64,000 nt of DNA from positions 17,087,011-17,151,010 of the forward strand of contig CM055902.1 of the NCBI GenBank assembly GCA_029582155.1, in the 5' to 3' direction. Below, one piece after another: positions 13,016 through 22,990 of the stretch. This stretch comes from Panopea generosa (Eukaryota; Mollusca; Bivalvia; Adapedonta; Hiatellidae). The notes below the pieces were generated by a model. It ran no database searches, was not told where the DNA came from, and saw nothing but the letters and a program-made list of their open reading frames with translations. The translations under genes and the position numbers were made by a program. Each line of letters starts with the position of its first letter. The first letter of the stretch is position 1.

Positions 13016-13025
13016 CCCACATGGT
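11905..13025 (+). repeat. ~350-bp tandem repeat headed by (CCGT)n, 3+ units
   Basis: Units begin near 11910, 12263 and 12612, with a partial fourth near 12969. Each starts with CCGTCCGTCCGT, then a TACGT segment, then 'gttgccagtacagaatgg', a GTGGGG/CCCCAC hairpin around 'aatgttcaccccacaag', a T-rich tract and 'ttagggttagaaa'. In the last unit the CCGT head has changed to CCAT. The open frames across it change between units and are not genes. Confidence 0.9.
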
Positions 13026-13169
13026 AACTCAAAAGTGAATCTGCAACCATATAGACGGACAGAGCCTATTGTACTAGAGAATGTGAAAACAAATATTAAA
13101 TAATAAAAAAATAAGTGACATATATGGCCATATGACGAATTAAGACGATTCCTTACTATTTCCAAATGA

Positions 13170-13469
13170 TTTGAAACACTGCCAGGACTAAAAAAGACCA
13201 TACAAAAGACCAAAGAACAAAACATAAAGACAAAACCAGCGCCAATAAAAGAAAACAAAATAACTACGGCCTTAGACTGGGCTTTTCGAGACGGAACCAG
13301 TGGCGTAGCAACTGCCAATGACTCTACAACCTTTGACCAACGGCAAATAGTTTCTGTTAATGGAAACGTTGAAGCAATATCCAGTAAATTTTCAATAATG
13401 ACGAGAAATATGTCAAACCAAAAATCGCAAACTATTGCATTAATCAAACAACATCCTTTGAACAAATAA
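13170..13469 (+). pseudogene. Unrecognised 100-codon open segment without start
   Basis: An open frame of 99 sense codons ending in TAA, with no ATG near its start. It is hydrophilic and rich in K, Q, T, N and S (for example TTALDWAFRDGTSGVATAND, FDQRQIVSVNGNVEAISSKF). The composition looks more protein-like than that of the surrounding AT-rich DNA. An AG at 13184 could be an acceptor. I do not recognise the family. It could be an exon of an undetected gene or a decayed mobile-element ORF. Confidence 0.3.
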
Positions 13470-13685
13470 CATCACAGAGTCCATCAACAACAGGTTAATG
13501 GTTGCGTGTGACTGGAAAGCGTTGGAAAAGCGACTAGGCCCTAACCTGTGAGCGCCTATACCCTTTTTGGCTGCTCTTGTATATATTGTAATACTCGAGA
13601 TCGTGTTATTAAACAGATGGTAAGTAAAATATGAAAACAATGAGATTGGATGGCACTCAATGAATAATATACAATGTACATTATA

Positions 13686-14651
13686 CATTGACCCAAAATG
13701 AAAACTTTACACTTTATATGTTTGACTATTTCTTTTGTTAACATACATATTCCAAAACGTGCTATACATGGCTATCAGAATTTAATTGCGGATAATCATT
13801 ATGCAATTTTTTTCTTCAAAATTTACGAAGTATTCATGCGTCCGAGCATAAAAAAAAACGTTTTCCTTACTTTACAATACTACCGGATATGTCAGAGATC
13901 GCGTCAGACCCGGTCGCGTACGCGCAACAACGTTACGTACTCATCGCGCTATTACGTTGACACACCTACGTAATCGTTTCTTACCTGCAACACGTACTCC
14001 TTGGAGTGTCGGTATCCATGCACAGATGATCATAAACCGTTTGAAATAAAAACGTGTTTCAAATCGTGCTCGTCGGTCCTACACTGGCCAGATTCCGACA
14101 GTGCGCCACTGAGCTGTTATGGACCCGGCATCATTTGCAATACACGCGAAACCAGTGGCAATGGCCGAGCCTGAACTCCATGGAACACGTATGGAATGAA
14201 TTGGATCGGTGGGTCAGGTCCAAACATCAAATTAATACCAAACACGATCTCCGAAATGCATTTCTGTTGGAACAGCAACGTGTTCCAAACACGCTCATTT
14301 AGCGTTACGTAAGTTAACAGAGATGACGTATTCGGGAATGCATTCTTAAAAAACGGAGTCCACACTGGTAACACGTTTTTGTAAAATAATCAGTTATTGC
14401 ACCTAGCCAGCTCTTTATATGTTTTTCAAATGTTACATGATCATTTTCATTGTTCTGGAATTTTTATTTTGACCCTTCTCCACTTAATTGATCAGAAAAA
14501 AACACGCAATGTCTGATTTTCCCCCAATAAATTACACAGAAACATTAATATAGCCATAACGCTTCAATGAAAACTATTTTAGCCCTGAATATGTTTATCA
14601 GCAAAAGAGACACCTTTGAAGCCGATGTAAAGTTTTCATTTTGGGCCGGTG
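13686..14651 (+). mobile_element. Tc1-like element, internally deleted
   Basis: Inverted termini CCCAAAATGAAAACTTTACA (left, from 13692) and its reverse complement (right, to 14646) extend to TA target duplications at 13684-13685 and 14652-14653. Inside, 14054-14302 keeps a Tc1 transposase C-terminal motif LNSMEHVWNELDRWVR (the DDE glutamate is E of MEHVW). The upstream catalytic region is mostly missing. The element interrupts the left arm of the large inverted repeat. Confidence 0.85.
14054..14302 (+). pseudogene. Tc1 transposase C-terminal fragment
   Basis: The segment SLNSMEHVWNELDRWVRSK followed by a short helical tail matches the third catalytic motif (D-x-N-P-I-E-x-x-W) and C-terminus of Tc1-family transposases. 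The first two catalytic aspartates are not visible in this short copy. Confidence 0.75.
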
Positions 14652-15702
14652 TACATACGAAGGTTAAAATAGCTGAAGTGAATGAACTGGTTTTCTCATG
14701 TCTGGAACTGGAGTGAGCTGACATTCAACGTTTCTTTGCGTTTATCTTGGCAAAACGTCAAGATTCTGGCACTTCTAAGCAATCAAATGCGTGCATTTCA
14801 TATCCACAGGTTTCCAGAATCTGGCTGATCTGGCAAATGTCCGCCATGTTGCCAGATTTGCTATACGAAAAGTTCATTAAACATAATAAAACCTATTTCC
14901 ATATATAAATTAGCATGAAAAGGATGTCACAATGTCATAGTTCAGATGCAAATATATGCAAGGTTATATTAAAACTAAAATTAAAGTAGAATTGAAGATG
15001 TCAGATTTGAGCTGAACAGATTTTCAAATCTTTCCACACTCTGGCAAATTTTCGAAGAGGGAAATTAAAGTACGATTTCCTGTTATTTGAAATATATTAT
15101 TAGAATTATTCTTAGTGAATATTCACCATCATGAATTGTGTTTATACCTTGTGAAAGATTGACATTAGTCTCAAAACAGAGATCCAATGGTTCTAGTTGA
15201 CAGCAGAAATCTGGCAATAGATATTTTGGACGATCTTTCAAGGATACTATCATCAATCCTTAGATAAATCAAGGACTTGTATAGTTCTATATAATTCCTC
15301 GATAATTATAATTAAACTTGTTTAAATGGATTATGCTCATGTTAAAAGTAATCTTTATATTTAAAACACGATTTTACTTACACATAGTATCAAACTATAC
15401 AGATATAACAACTAAATGGGTAGTTTTGTGTATCCCACCCAGTGCCAGATTTCTTGTCAAATCCGTATTTGGATTTATGTCGATGTTTTAGGTTACATGC
15501 ATAAGGTGAGTTCATTTATAGTAAATATGGAGATATGTATATAGTTGTTGTTGTTCCATGTAGAAATGGTCTTAGTAATGGCATACTCGTTTAATAAAAT
15601 GATTGATGGATAATACACTGCTAACCACTGCTGTCATCAGCTGTTCGCTCCTTTAATCCAAGGACAAGCTCGTGGTGGTGGAGCGATAGTGTTGGCCAAA
15701 CA

Positions 15703-16089
15703 CTACCCATCAGTGGTAGGCTTCCAGCTACTTGCCTCTCTTCTCAGCCATAGCCAGCTGGAGCTCTTTTCTGCAGCTTTGGGGATTCTTCCAACTACCA
15801 GCTTCTTCTGAAGTCCTGACATTCCGATGTCTTGGAGTAATTTCCACAGGGATTGAGCTAGGAATCCGCGCGTCCCTACTTCTATGGGATAGCTCCACAC
15901 TTTCCAACCCTCGTCTCTACACTGCTGGACAAGATCGTCGTACTTGGTTCGTTTCCTCTCATTTGCCTGGTTGCATCTTTCCTCCCAAGGCACCGTCAGT
16001 TCCACAATCATCAGTTTCTTGCAAGTTGTTGAAAGCAGCACAATATCTGGCCGTAGTGTTGTATATTGTTTATTGGTAAAAACAGACAT
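15703..16089 (-). CDS. PD-(D/E)XK-like ORF of retroelement type
   Basis: A 128-codon open frame reading TLRPDIVLLS, LMIVELTVPWEERCNQANER, KRTKYDDLVQQCRDEGW, YPIEVGTRGFLAQSLWKLL and WLWLRREASSW. The arrangement R-P-D-I-V-L, then V-E-L-T-V-P-W-E, then E-R-K-x-x-K-Y resembles a PD-(D/E)XK nuclease-like fold. From memory, I have seen this block as a C-terminal domain of invertebrate retroelement proteins; that link is established only loosely. It sits alone in the spacer of a long inverted repeat, with no reverse transcriptase nearby. It may be a captured fragment. Open frame and motif are clear; function and expression are unproven. Confidence 0.5.
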   Translation of the reverse strand: MSVFTNKQYTTLRPDIVLLSTTCKKLMIVELTVPWEERCNQANERKRTKYDDLVQQCRDEGWKVWSYPIEVGTRGFLAQSLWKLLQDIGMSGLQKKLVVGRIPKAAEKSSSWLWLRREASSWKPTTDG

Positions 16090-16094
16090 AAGCC

Positions 16095-16243
16095 GGCAGT
16101 GTTCAAAATAAAGTCTTATTTAGATAGATTGTTAGTAGTTTGTTAGCATGGCCGGTATCTTATTCAGTAACAATATTGTAACAGAATAAGATCCTGATTA
16201 TACTAACAAATTGTCTAAATAAGACTTACTTGTGAATACTGCC
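16095..16243. mobile_element. Small MITE with ~40-bp inverted termini
   Basis: The left end GGCAGTGTTCAAAATAAAGT continues to 'cttatttagatagattgttag' and pairs with the right end, whose reverse complement begins GGCAGTATTCACAAGTAAGT. The centre (about 16159-16195) is itself palindromic (ATCTTATTC...GAATAAGAT). It lies in the inverted-repeat spacer just downstream in + coordinates of the nuclease-like ORF. Confidence 0.8.
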
Positions 16244-16261
16244 ATTACCAGTTACACTGTC

Positions 16262-17385
16262 CGCAGTGGGCTAATTCATAAACAATCATATTAAAAGAAT
16301 ATGACATTAATAAGATTATTTCTACATGGAACAACAATGATTATATACATAATCATCCATATTTAATATATATGAACTCACCTTATGCCTATAGATTGAA
16401 ATATCAACATAAATCCAAATATTGATTTGACAAGAAATCTGGCACTGGGTGGGGTAAACAAAAATATCTAGTATTCAGTTATTATATCTGCATAGTTTAA
16501 TACTATGTGTAAATTAAATAATACTTTAAATTTATATGTTACTTTTAACATAAGTATTATCAGTCTAAATAGGTTCCATTTCCTTTGATTTTATGGATAA
16601 ATGAAAATGTCATTGAATGACCTTTCAAAAACTCTGTTGCCAGATTTCTGCTGTCAACAAATCATATTGAATATCTGTTTCGGAACTAATGTAAAGCTTT
16701 CCCAACCTTTTAATACAAATTATGATGCTAACTATTCACTAAGAATAATTATAATAATGTCTTACTTTCAAATAATGCTGTGTATGTTCAAATAGAAAAT
16801 CGTATTCAAATTTCCCTCCGTTAAAGTTGCCAAAGTGGGAAGATTTGAAAATCTGTCCACCTCAAATGTGGGATCTTCATTTCTACTTTATTTCAAGTTT
16901 TAATATTAACTTGGATGATTTGCATCTGAAATATGACACTGTGACAGTCTTTTCATGCTAACTTTTGATATGGAAATTGTGTTTTTATTGTGTTAAATGA
17001 ACTTTTCGTGTATCAAATCTGGCAACATGGCGGACATTTGCCAGATCAGACAGATTCTGGGAACACGTTTTACGAAATGCACAGTTTTGATTGGTTTACA
17101 AGTGCCAGAATCCAGACTTTTTGTCTATATAAACGCTTAGAAACTTTAGATTTCAGCTCACTTTAAGTTCCAGACATCAAGAAAAGCAATTCCATCACTT
17201 CCGGTATTTTAACCTTCGTGTGAATAAAGTATATTATTCATTGACTGTATATCAGATAGTCTTGCCTTATTAGGTAACTAATCATATAAACTATATAAAT
17301 CAGCTATGCCATCCAATCTTGTTGTTTTCATATTTTGCTCGCCATCTATCTAATAACACGACCTGGAGTGTTACAATATGTTTGT
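16262..17385. repeat. Long inverted repeat, right arm (uninterrupted)
   Basis: Mirror of 13583-15640. Shared blocks in inverse order include 'ggtacaac' near the spacer, 'tttgacaagaaatctggcac', 'tctggcaacatggcggac', 'attttaaccttcgtgtg', 'gccatccaatctt' and 'taataacacga'. It lacks the Tc1 copy but has about 60 bp of extra sequence near 17240-17310. Confidence 0.85.
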
Positions 17386-18650
17386 GTTTAACGCCTGAAG
17401 CGTGATGTCTGTCTGTAGAGGAGTATGTCCACAGAACAGTTTAAAATTTACTTCAGTAGAATTTTTATAGGGCATGGTCCGCGCCTTAATTACTTTTTTT
17501 GATTATGCATTAAATTGCCTGTCAACCAAACAAAACCCAGGAAAATCGCCAAAAAAGGTCAACTGCAACAGTTAGTTAATTACACGTCTTAAATCAGAGA
17601 CTGCGTAAATGCTGGCATTTTTACTTTAAATTGCGATAGTTTATTATTAGATATGTAAAAGTAAATGCATAATTAATGAAATTAGTGCATTAAAACACCT
17701 CTATCACGATCACATACACCACCTTTGACATTTCTCTACAGCCGGAATATGGCCGGATCAACTGGATGGTGGCCGAGTTTTAGTATTACCCTGCGTTATA
17801 GAATTTCCCGCCATTTATTTTGAGGAGAAAAGGGAAACAACCATAACCGAAAGCACAAGTAAAATTTTATGTGGAAAATGTTTTGCATAATGGTTTATAA
17901 ATAGGTGAATAGAATGTAAGTAAGAATACATCTTCAGTTAGCATAGCGATAGTGCGTATGGTCAGGTAAATGTTATCGGACACAAGTTGCTCAGCGCATG
18001 TTGTCATTATGTAAACAATATTTCTTCGTAACGGAACCATAAACAGATACCCCACCCACTAAAATATCACACTGGAGCTAATACGAAGAAGGTGTTACAT
18101 AAGAGTGAGCATAGCATTGTTTTATCAGTTTGAATATCAGAAATATTTCTTATCAACTGAACTTAAAATTTAATAAAAGAATGCGTTAAACCTAAACTTA
18201 AATGTGTTGTAAACAACACATTTGATACAAAGGAATATGTTCAAAGCCATTTTTCAACATGTGCCTTATAGGTTCGTTCCTTCTCATTGATTCGTCCCCA
18301 CTACAATCTCATAGATTCCTTACTCTCCCGACTGTTTGTAGCGTTCTGATATCGTACAAGTTGTTGACAGAATCTCAATTCTCATGTAAAGCAAGGACTT
18401 GTATAGAAGGATAGGAAACTTGTAGTGCGATATATTGCACATCTCTAAGGAGCTTTTAAAGATTTTTTATTTTGCGTCTCCCATGGACAGCAGATCAGAT
18501 ATCCAAATAATAAAAAAAGCTGCCTGTTCAGGCCTTATTTAACCAGGCTAGGAAACGTGCATGTTTATAAAATAGCATGCAAAGAATTAATAATTTAGCA
18601 AATAATCATTTAAAGTTCACAAGTAACTGATTTATTTTACATAAAATGTA
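17386..18650. other. Non-coding, no gene seen
   Basis: AT-rich DNA with only short open frames (for example 17867-18055, - strand) that show no motif. Confidence 0.5.
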
Positions 18651-18657
18651 AGGTGTA

Positions 18658-20082
18658 CAGTGTGCGACATTAACAGTGGCGGGATGGCCAGGGGCTATGA
18701 TAAATTGCTTCGGGCTACCGTATATTCCCTAATAAACGCCCCCACTCTAATAAACGCCCCCAACCTATTTTTCTGGAAAATTAAAAAACAAAACGTATAT
18801 GCAATTTGAGTGCGTATTCGCCCATCTTTCCCTGATCGATTATTTTGTTACACAGTCAACAATTAGCGAAGTGTTTATTACCTTTGGACTCTTTAACCCA
18901 TTGTTTATATCTTTGGTGACCACTTAACCACTTTTGGTTGAACAAATATTTCCCCATGTTTGCTGTTTAATACTAGTAAAAATGCCTTCTGCCGATTAAA
19001 ACATTCCAAAATGTTGGAAAATGCGGTTAGTCTGTGTACGCTGAAAGCTCATTGATTCACGTTGATAAGAGCAAGTGTTCAAGTGATTTAAAGTGAAGAG
19101 TACAATGACCATAAATTGGGATATTCCAGTACGCAGATTAGTAATTTCATACAGATTTTCAGCTTTTTTTCATCCTATGTCAATTATTTCATTCACTCTA
19201 AAATAATTCTAAACCACTTTTTCGGGGATTTAAACCGGATATAAGGGTTTTTTCCATGGTTTTATTGGTTTTATTATATTTTTAACCGTTGTTAAATTTG
19301 CTTTTTTTATCTTTTATAAACGCCCCAACCTTGTAAAATGTAACGCCCCCGGGGGGGTTAATTAGGGAATATACGGTATCTTAAATTTTAAGTTAATGGA
19401 CCGTTGGGCCATGACAATATTTTTTCGATTTGAAGAAAACGTCTGAAATAATGTACGCTGCAACAATAGCGCTGATATATACCCGGTCTTAGGTTGTTGG
19501 TATATAAAGATGAAAAAGGCAAATCGTGAAACTTTTAAAAAAAGTCATGATATTTTATTGTTATAAATGTACAGACGATAATCTGTCTGAGAAACTTTTT
19601 ATTTACGTCTGCCATTTTGTTTTATAAGGTATCGAGATGCGCATGCGTGACTTTCTTATACCGGTTTAAACATTGGCCGGTCCATGTTTGCGGCGCCCTT
19701 TCAGGTCTTCGTGGCAATGTTTAAAAAGTTGTGGAAAAATAAATTGACTTTTAGAAAATTATAATGATTCATTTTGAAAGAAAAAAATTATACTAAAGAA
19801 AGATAATTTAACATCATTTGAGAAAGATGGATGATAATCAAGCAATTAATTTATTATGGCCTAACAGAAATGTTTCTTAGAACAAAAAACATAGATTTGT
19901 TTTAAAAGGAGTATAATGCTTAGTAATACTAAACATGTAGCTCAATGTAAGTATTAAAATGAATAATTTTAGTGTTTTTCATTGAAAATAGTTAGAGCCA
20001 TGATAATTCTGCTGGGGCCATGACAATTGAAAAGTTCATGGCCCTGTAGCCATGATCATAAATAAGTTAATGTCGCACACTG
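18658..20082. mobile_element. hAT-like non-autonomous element with nested MITE
   Basis: Perfect 17-bp inverted termini CAGTGTGCGACATTAAC are flanked by a 6-bp direct repeat GGTGTA (18652-18657 and 20083-20088). A CAGTG start is common in hAT elements, but the duplication seen is 6 bp, not the usual 8, so the superfamily is uncertain. Internal subterminal GGGCCATGACAAT-type motifs recur. Net length without the nested MITE is about 0.77 kb, with no transposase. Confidence 0.75.
18718..19376. mobile_element. Nested MITE with CCGTATATTCCCTAAT termini
   Basis: The left end CCGTATATTCCCTAATAAAC, with GCCCCC following, pairs with the right end (reverse complement CCGTATATTCCCTAATTAAC). TA flanks both sides (18716-18717 and 19377-19378), fitting a Tc1/mariner-type insertion. 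It lies inside the 18658-20082 element and so is younger. No coding capacity. Confidence 0.85.
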
Positions 20083-21432
20083 GGTGTATATACTGTTTTA
20101 AACATGCAAAATGATTTTAAAATTTAAAATATTGCAGTTTAAAGTATCTTCCTTGACTTTCGTAAGGCGAAGTCGTCTATATATATAGGCATCATGTGAC
20201 ACATTTATGATTTTGTTCTATAAACTTTGTTCATTTCCTCCGAACGATAAAAATTTAGTTTCAAATGGTTTCAAACTTGATTTTATTGCAATTTTTGTTC
20301 TATCAAACAGAGAGCATAACACTTCATATATGTGGTAGTCAAAGTATACAATTTCCACTTAATTAATTGACATGAAATTCAGACGACTACTGCGCATTAG
20401 TAAAATAGTTTGGTCTGTGCATTGACATTTTTTTCATGCAATGTATATCGCGATACTTAATTTTTAGAATGTGTATTGTCTGGGAACATAAATGGCGATG
20501 CATATTGTAATATTTAAGTCAAGATGCAATGCGCATCACAATACTGACTTTTAAACTGTAAATAATATGCAACCACCATGATAATTTAATGAGGTGTAAA
20601 CAATAACTATATGCAAGTTAAAGTACCTTTATTAACAGTAAACAACACAACTAAAACAAGTATCAACTTTAATTTTCTCGAACATTTCTTATTTGAAAAG
20701 ATGTTGCTTTTATTGAAAATTTAGATCTAACAGTGATTAACAAAACAGAAACTTGTTTCAACTAGTATCAACTAGTGACAACTAATGCGCTAATGATTTC
20801 AAACATGCCCTTTGCCCATAGAAGATGGTCAATTTCAAAAACGCCATTTTCCAATCGGTAGTGTCAAATGATGGATGAGCATCACGTTATTTCTCCTTCT
20901 TGGAGAAAAATCATTCTAGAAAGGTTGAGTAGTAGATCTATTGGGCTAATCAGCATATTTCAAAGCAGACCATTTATTTCTCAGAAAAAGTCAACAGGAA
21001 ACGGATCTACTACAGATAAAACTCGTGACGAATACCACTGACTTTACTATATTGTTGTCATATTGATTTTATGTCATATTTTTGTCAAATGGCCAAATAT
21101 GTATTAAGTAAATACGCATAATGTTAAGAATAATAGTCATATTTGCCGACATCAATATACTTATCACACGGCATAACAGCGAGAGCGATTTAATAAACAC
21201 AGTGGGATAGCACCTGATAGAAGGAGAAGATGACAACAATTATATGCTGTCTGTAATATTCGTCATTTGTTTAGCCAGTTTATATCCCAAAAATTCATCT
21301 CGCTTTTTTTAAGAAAAAACACATTCTTTTTTGTTTGTTACTTTTTATTAATTGATTTTTTTTTTTGTTAAATCAAAATGGAATTGCTATGCACGATATC
21401 TGACAATCGTATTGATGCAGAAGCATTCTCGC
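20083..21432. other. Non-coding, no gene seen
   Basis: AT-rich DNA between the hAT-like element and the first SINE. I see no exon, repeat array or terminal inverted repeat. Confidence 0.5.
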
Positions 21433-21632
21433 TTGGTGCTCAGCAGAAAGATAAGTCTAGGTCTTGTCAGCCCGGTGTAAGTATAATGTGACTGGGTGGG
21501 GTATCATTCCATGTGTCTGTGGCATGATATTTCAGATACTCGGCATGATACATAAGACACTGTCTCAGGTAGACAAAGTCGTGATATAACTGAAATAGTA
21601 TTGAAAGCCCCACTAAACACCATACAACAACA
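21433..21632 (+). mobile_element. tRNA-derived SINE family A, 5'-truncated
   Basis: It aligns with the body of the full SINE at 22125-22437: 'cttggtgctcagca', 'tgtgactgggtgggg', 'ccatgtgtctgtggcatgata', 'ctgtctcaggtagac' and the 3' end 'ctaaacaccatacaacaaca'. The tRNA-like head is missing. Confidence 0.85.
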
Positions 21633-22124
21633 ATGACATGTGTTAAAATATACACATTTTGCTACATGCTGGTTATATCAGTGACTTAATAACAGATATG
21701 TCACTGGTTATATATATTTTTGGAATAATAAGTGAAGAGTGCATACCTTATGCCTGCAAACTAACCATTCAAATTTATGTTACAACATTCAAATTTATAA
21801 AACTGCGAGCAACATTTTACACTGGGTCCAACTTTTTTCCCAATTAGCAGTCCAATGTGTTTATTAATTAACAAAAAATACACTCAATTGGGTATTCTTG
21901 CACCGTCTCGTGTGAAATTATGTTTAAATCGACAACACATTGGAAGCCTTGAAATATGTCCCATTGATTTTAAAGTCGCAACCTTAACAGCATTTTTGTA
22001 ATGAAGTTGCCTGCTCATCATAAGATAAAGAAAATTAGCATCAATCAATTTCATACTACTCTTGATACAATAATTGATGGTACAACAGTCTGTAAAAAAA
22101 TATCCGAATATTCCATTCATCTCA

Positions 22125-22437
22125 ATACTGCGGCGTGGTCTAGTGGTAGAGCATCCGCCTCGCATGCAGAAGGTCGTGGGTTCAATCCCCGGCCGGGTCA
22201 TACCAAAGACTTTAAAAATGGTACTAGAAGCTTCCTTGCTTGACGCAGAGCATTTAGAGGAGAGTTGTAGGTCTGGTCGGCACGGTGTCAGTTTAATGTG
22301 ACTGGGTGGGGGTCATACCATGTGTCTGCGGCATGATACTCCAGTGTGACAGCGCTTAGAATACTTTCTCAAGTAAACACTGTCGCGATATCAATGAAAA
22401 ATTGTTGAAAGCGACGCTAAACACCATACAACAACAA
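22125..22437 (+). mobile_element. tRNA-derived SINE family A, full length
   Basis: A tRNA-like head (A-box TGGTCTAGTGGTAGAGCA; B-box GGGTTCAATCCCC) is followed by a conserved body and a CAACAACAACC-type tail. A perfect 12-bp target duplication, CCATTCATCTCA, flanks it at 22113-22124 and 22438-22449, directly showing retrotransposition. The head does not fold as a clean tRNA (poor anticodon stem), so it is not called a tRNA gene. Confidence 0.92.
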
Positions 22438-22907
22438 CCATTCATCTCAGAAATACAAATCAAAATTCTTTCTTTGCACAATTTTTTTCTACAAAATGAG
22501 ACTATTCCCAACAAATTGTTTTTATAATTGTTGAAGAACTTATGATTACAAAATTTGTAAACTGCAACTAAAAAGTCGAGGAAAGCACTTGAAATATTAC
22601 TTCAAACTGCAATATTTTAAATTCAGTATCATTAAACACCTTAGGTTACATACACCTTAAAGTTTAAGTAAAATAAAGCAATTGCCTGTGAAATTTGCCA
22701 AATCATTAATTCTTCGTATGCTAGTAGAGAGATGCAAGTTTCCTATCCGGATGGCACTGAGGCATAAAAATGTTTAAACCAGACTAGGATCAAGGACCTA
22801 ACTTTCGTAAAGATGTGCGTGTGTGGGAGGAGGCGCGTTTATTCAGGGGAACATGGTATTTAATTTTGATTTGAAATTTACTTCAGATCCTGGCACTTGT
22901 AATAAGC

Positions 22908-22990
22908 ATGGACAAGTATGAAACTATACACAGACTAGGTAAAGGTGGTTGTGGAGCCGTATACCTTGTCAGGCACAGGGAAAATAGAAA
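22908..22990 (+). CDS. NEK kinase exon 1 (start, glycine loop)
   Basis: ATG at 22908 opens [20 protein letters not shown], the usual NEK start just before the glycine loop. The donor is AAA|GTAAGT. The exon ends in phase 2. An AG at 22885-22886 after a T-rich tract may be the acceptor of a 5' UTR intron. Confidence 0.95.

Larger units (their letters stand above)
13583..15640. repeat. Long inverted repeat, left arm (interrupted)
   Basis: This is the partner, in inverse orientation, of 16262-17385. The outer part 13583-13685 ('gtgttattaaacagatgg', 'aaaatatgaaaacaa', 'gattggatggca', 'caatgaataatata') and the inner part 14652-15640 ('acgaaggttaaaat', 'gtccgccatgttgccagat', 'ttagcatgaaaag', 'aagaaatctggca' in complement) are separated by a Tc1 copy absent from the right arm. 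Without it the arm is about 1.1 kb. Confidence 0.85.

Noticed and set aside
12941..13465. 174-codon - strand ORF
   Set aside because: It starts in an unrelated region and ends inside the CCAT repeat (MDGWMDGW tail); it overlaps a more protein-like + strand frame.
22125..22205. A functional tRNA gene
   Set aside because: The head has A and B boxes but a poor anticodon stem, is followed by a conserved body found in other copies, and is flanked by a 12-bp target duplication, so it is a SINE.
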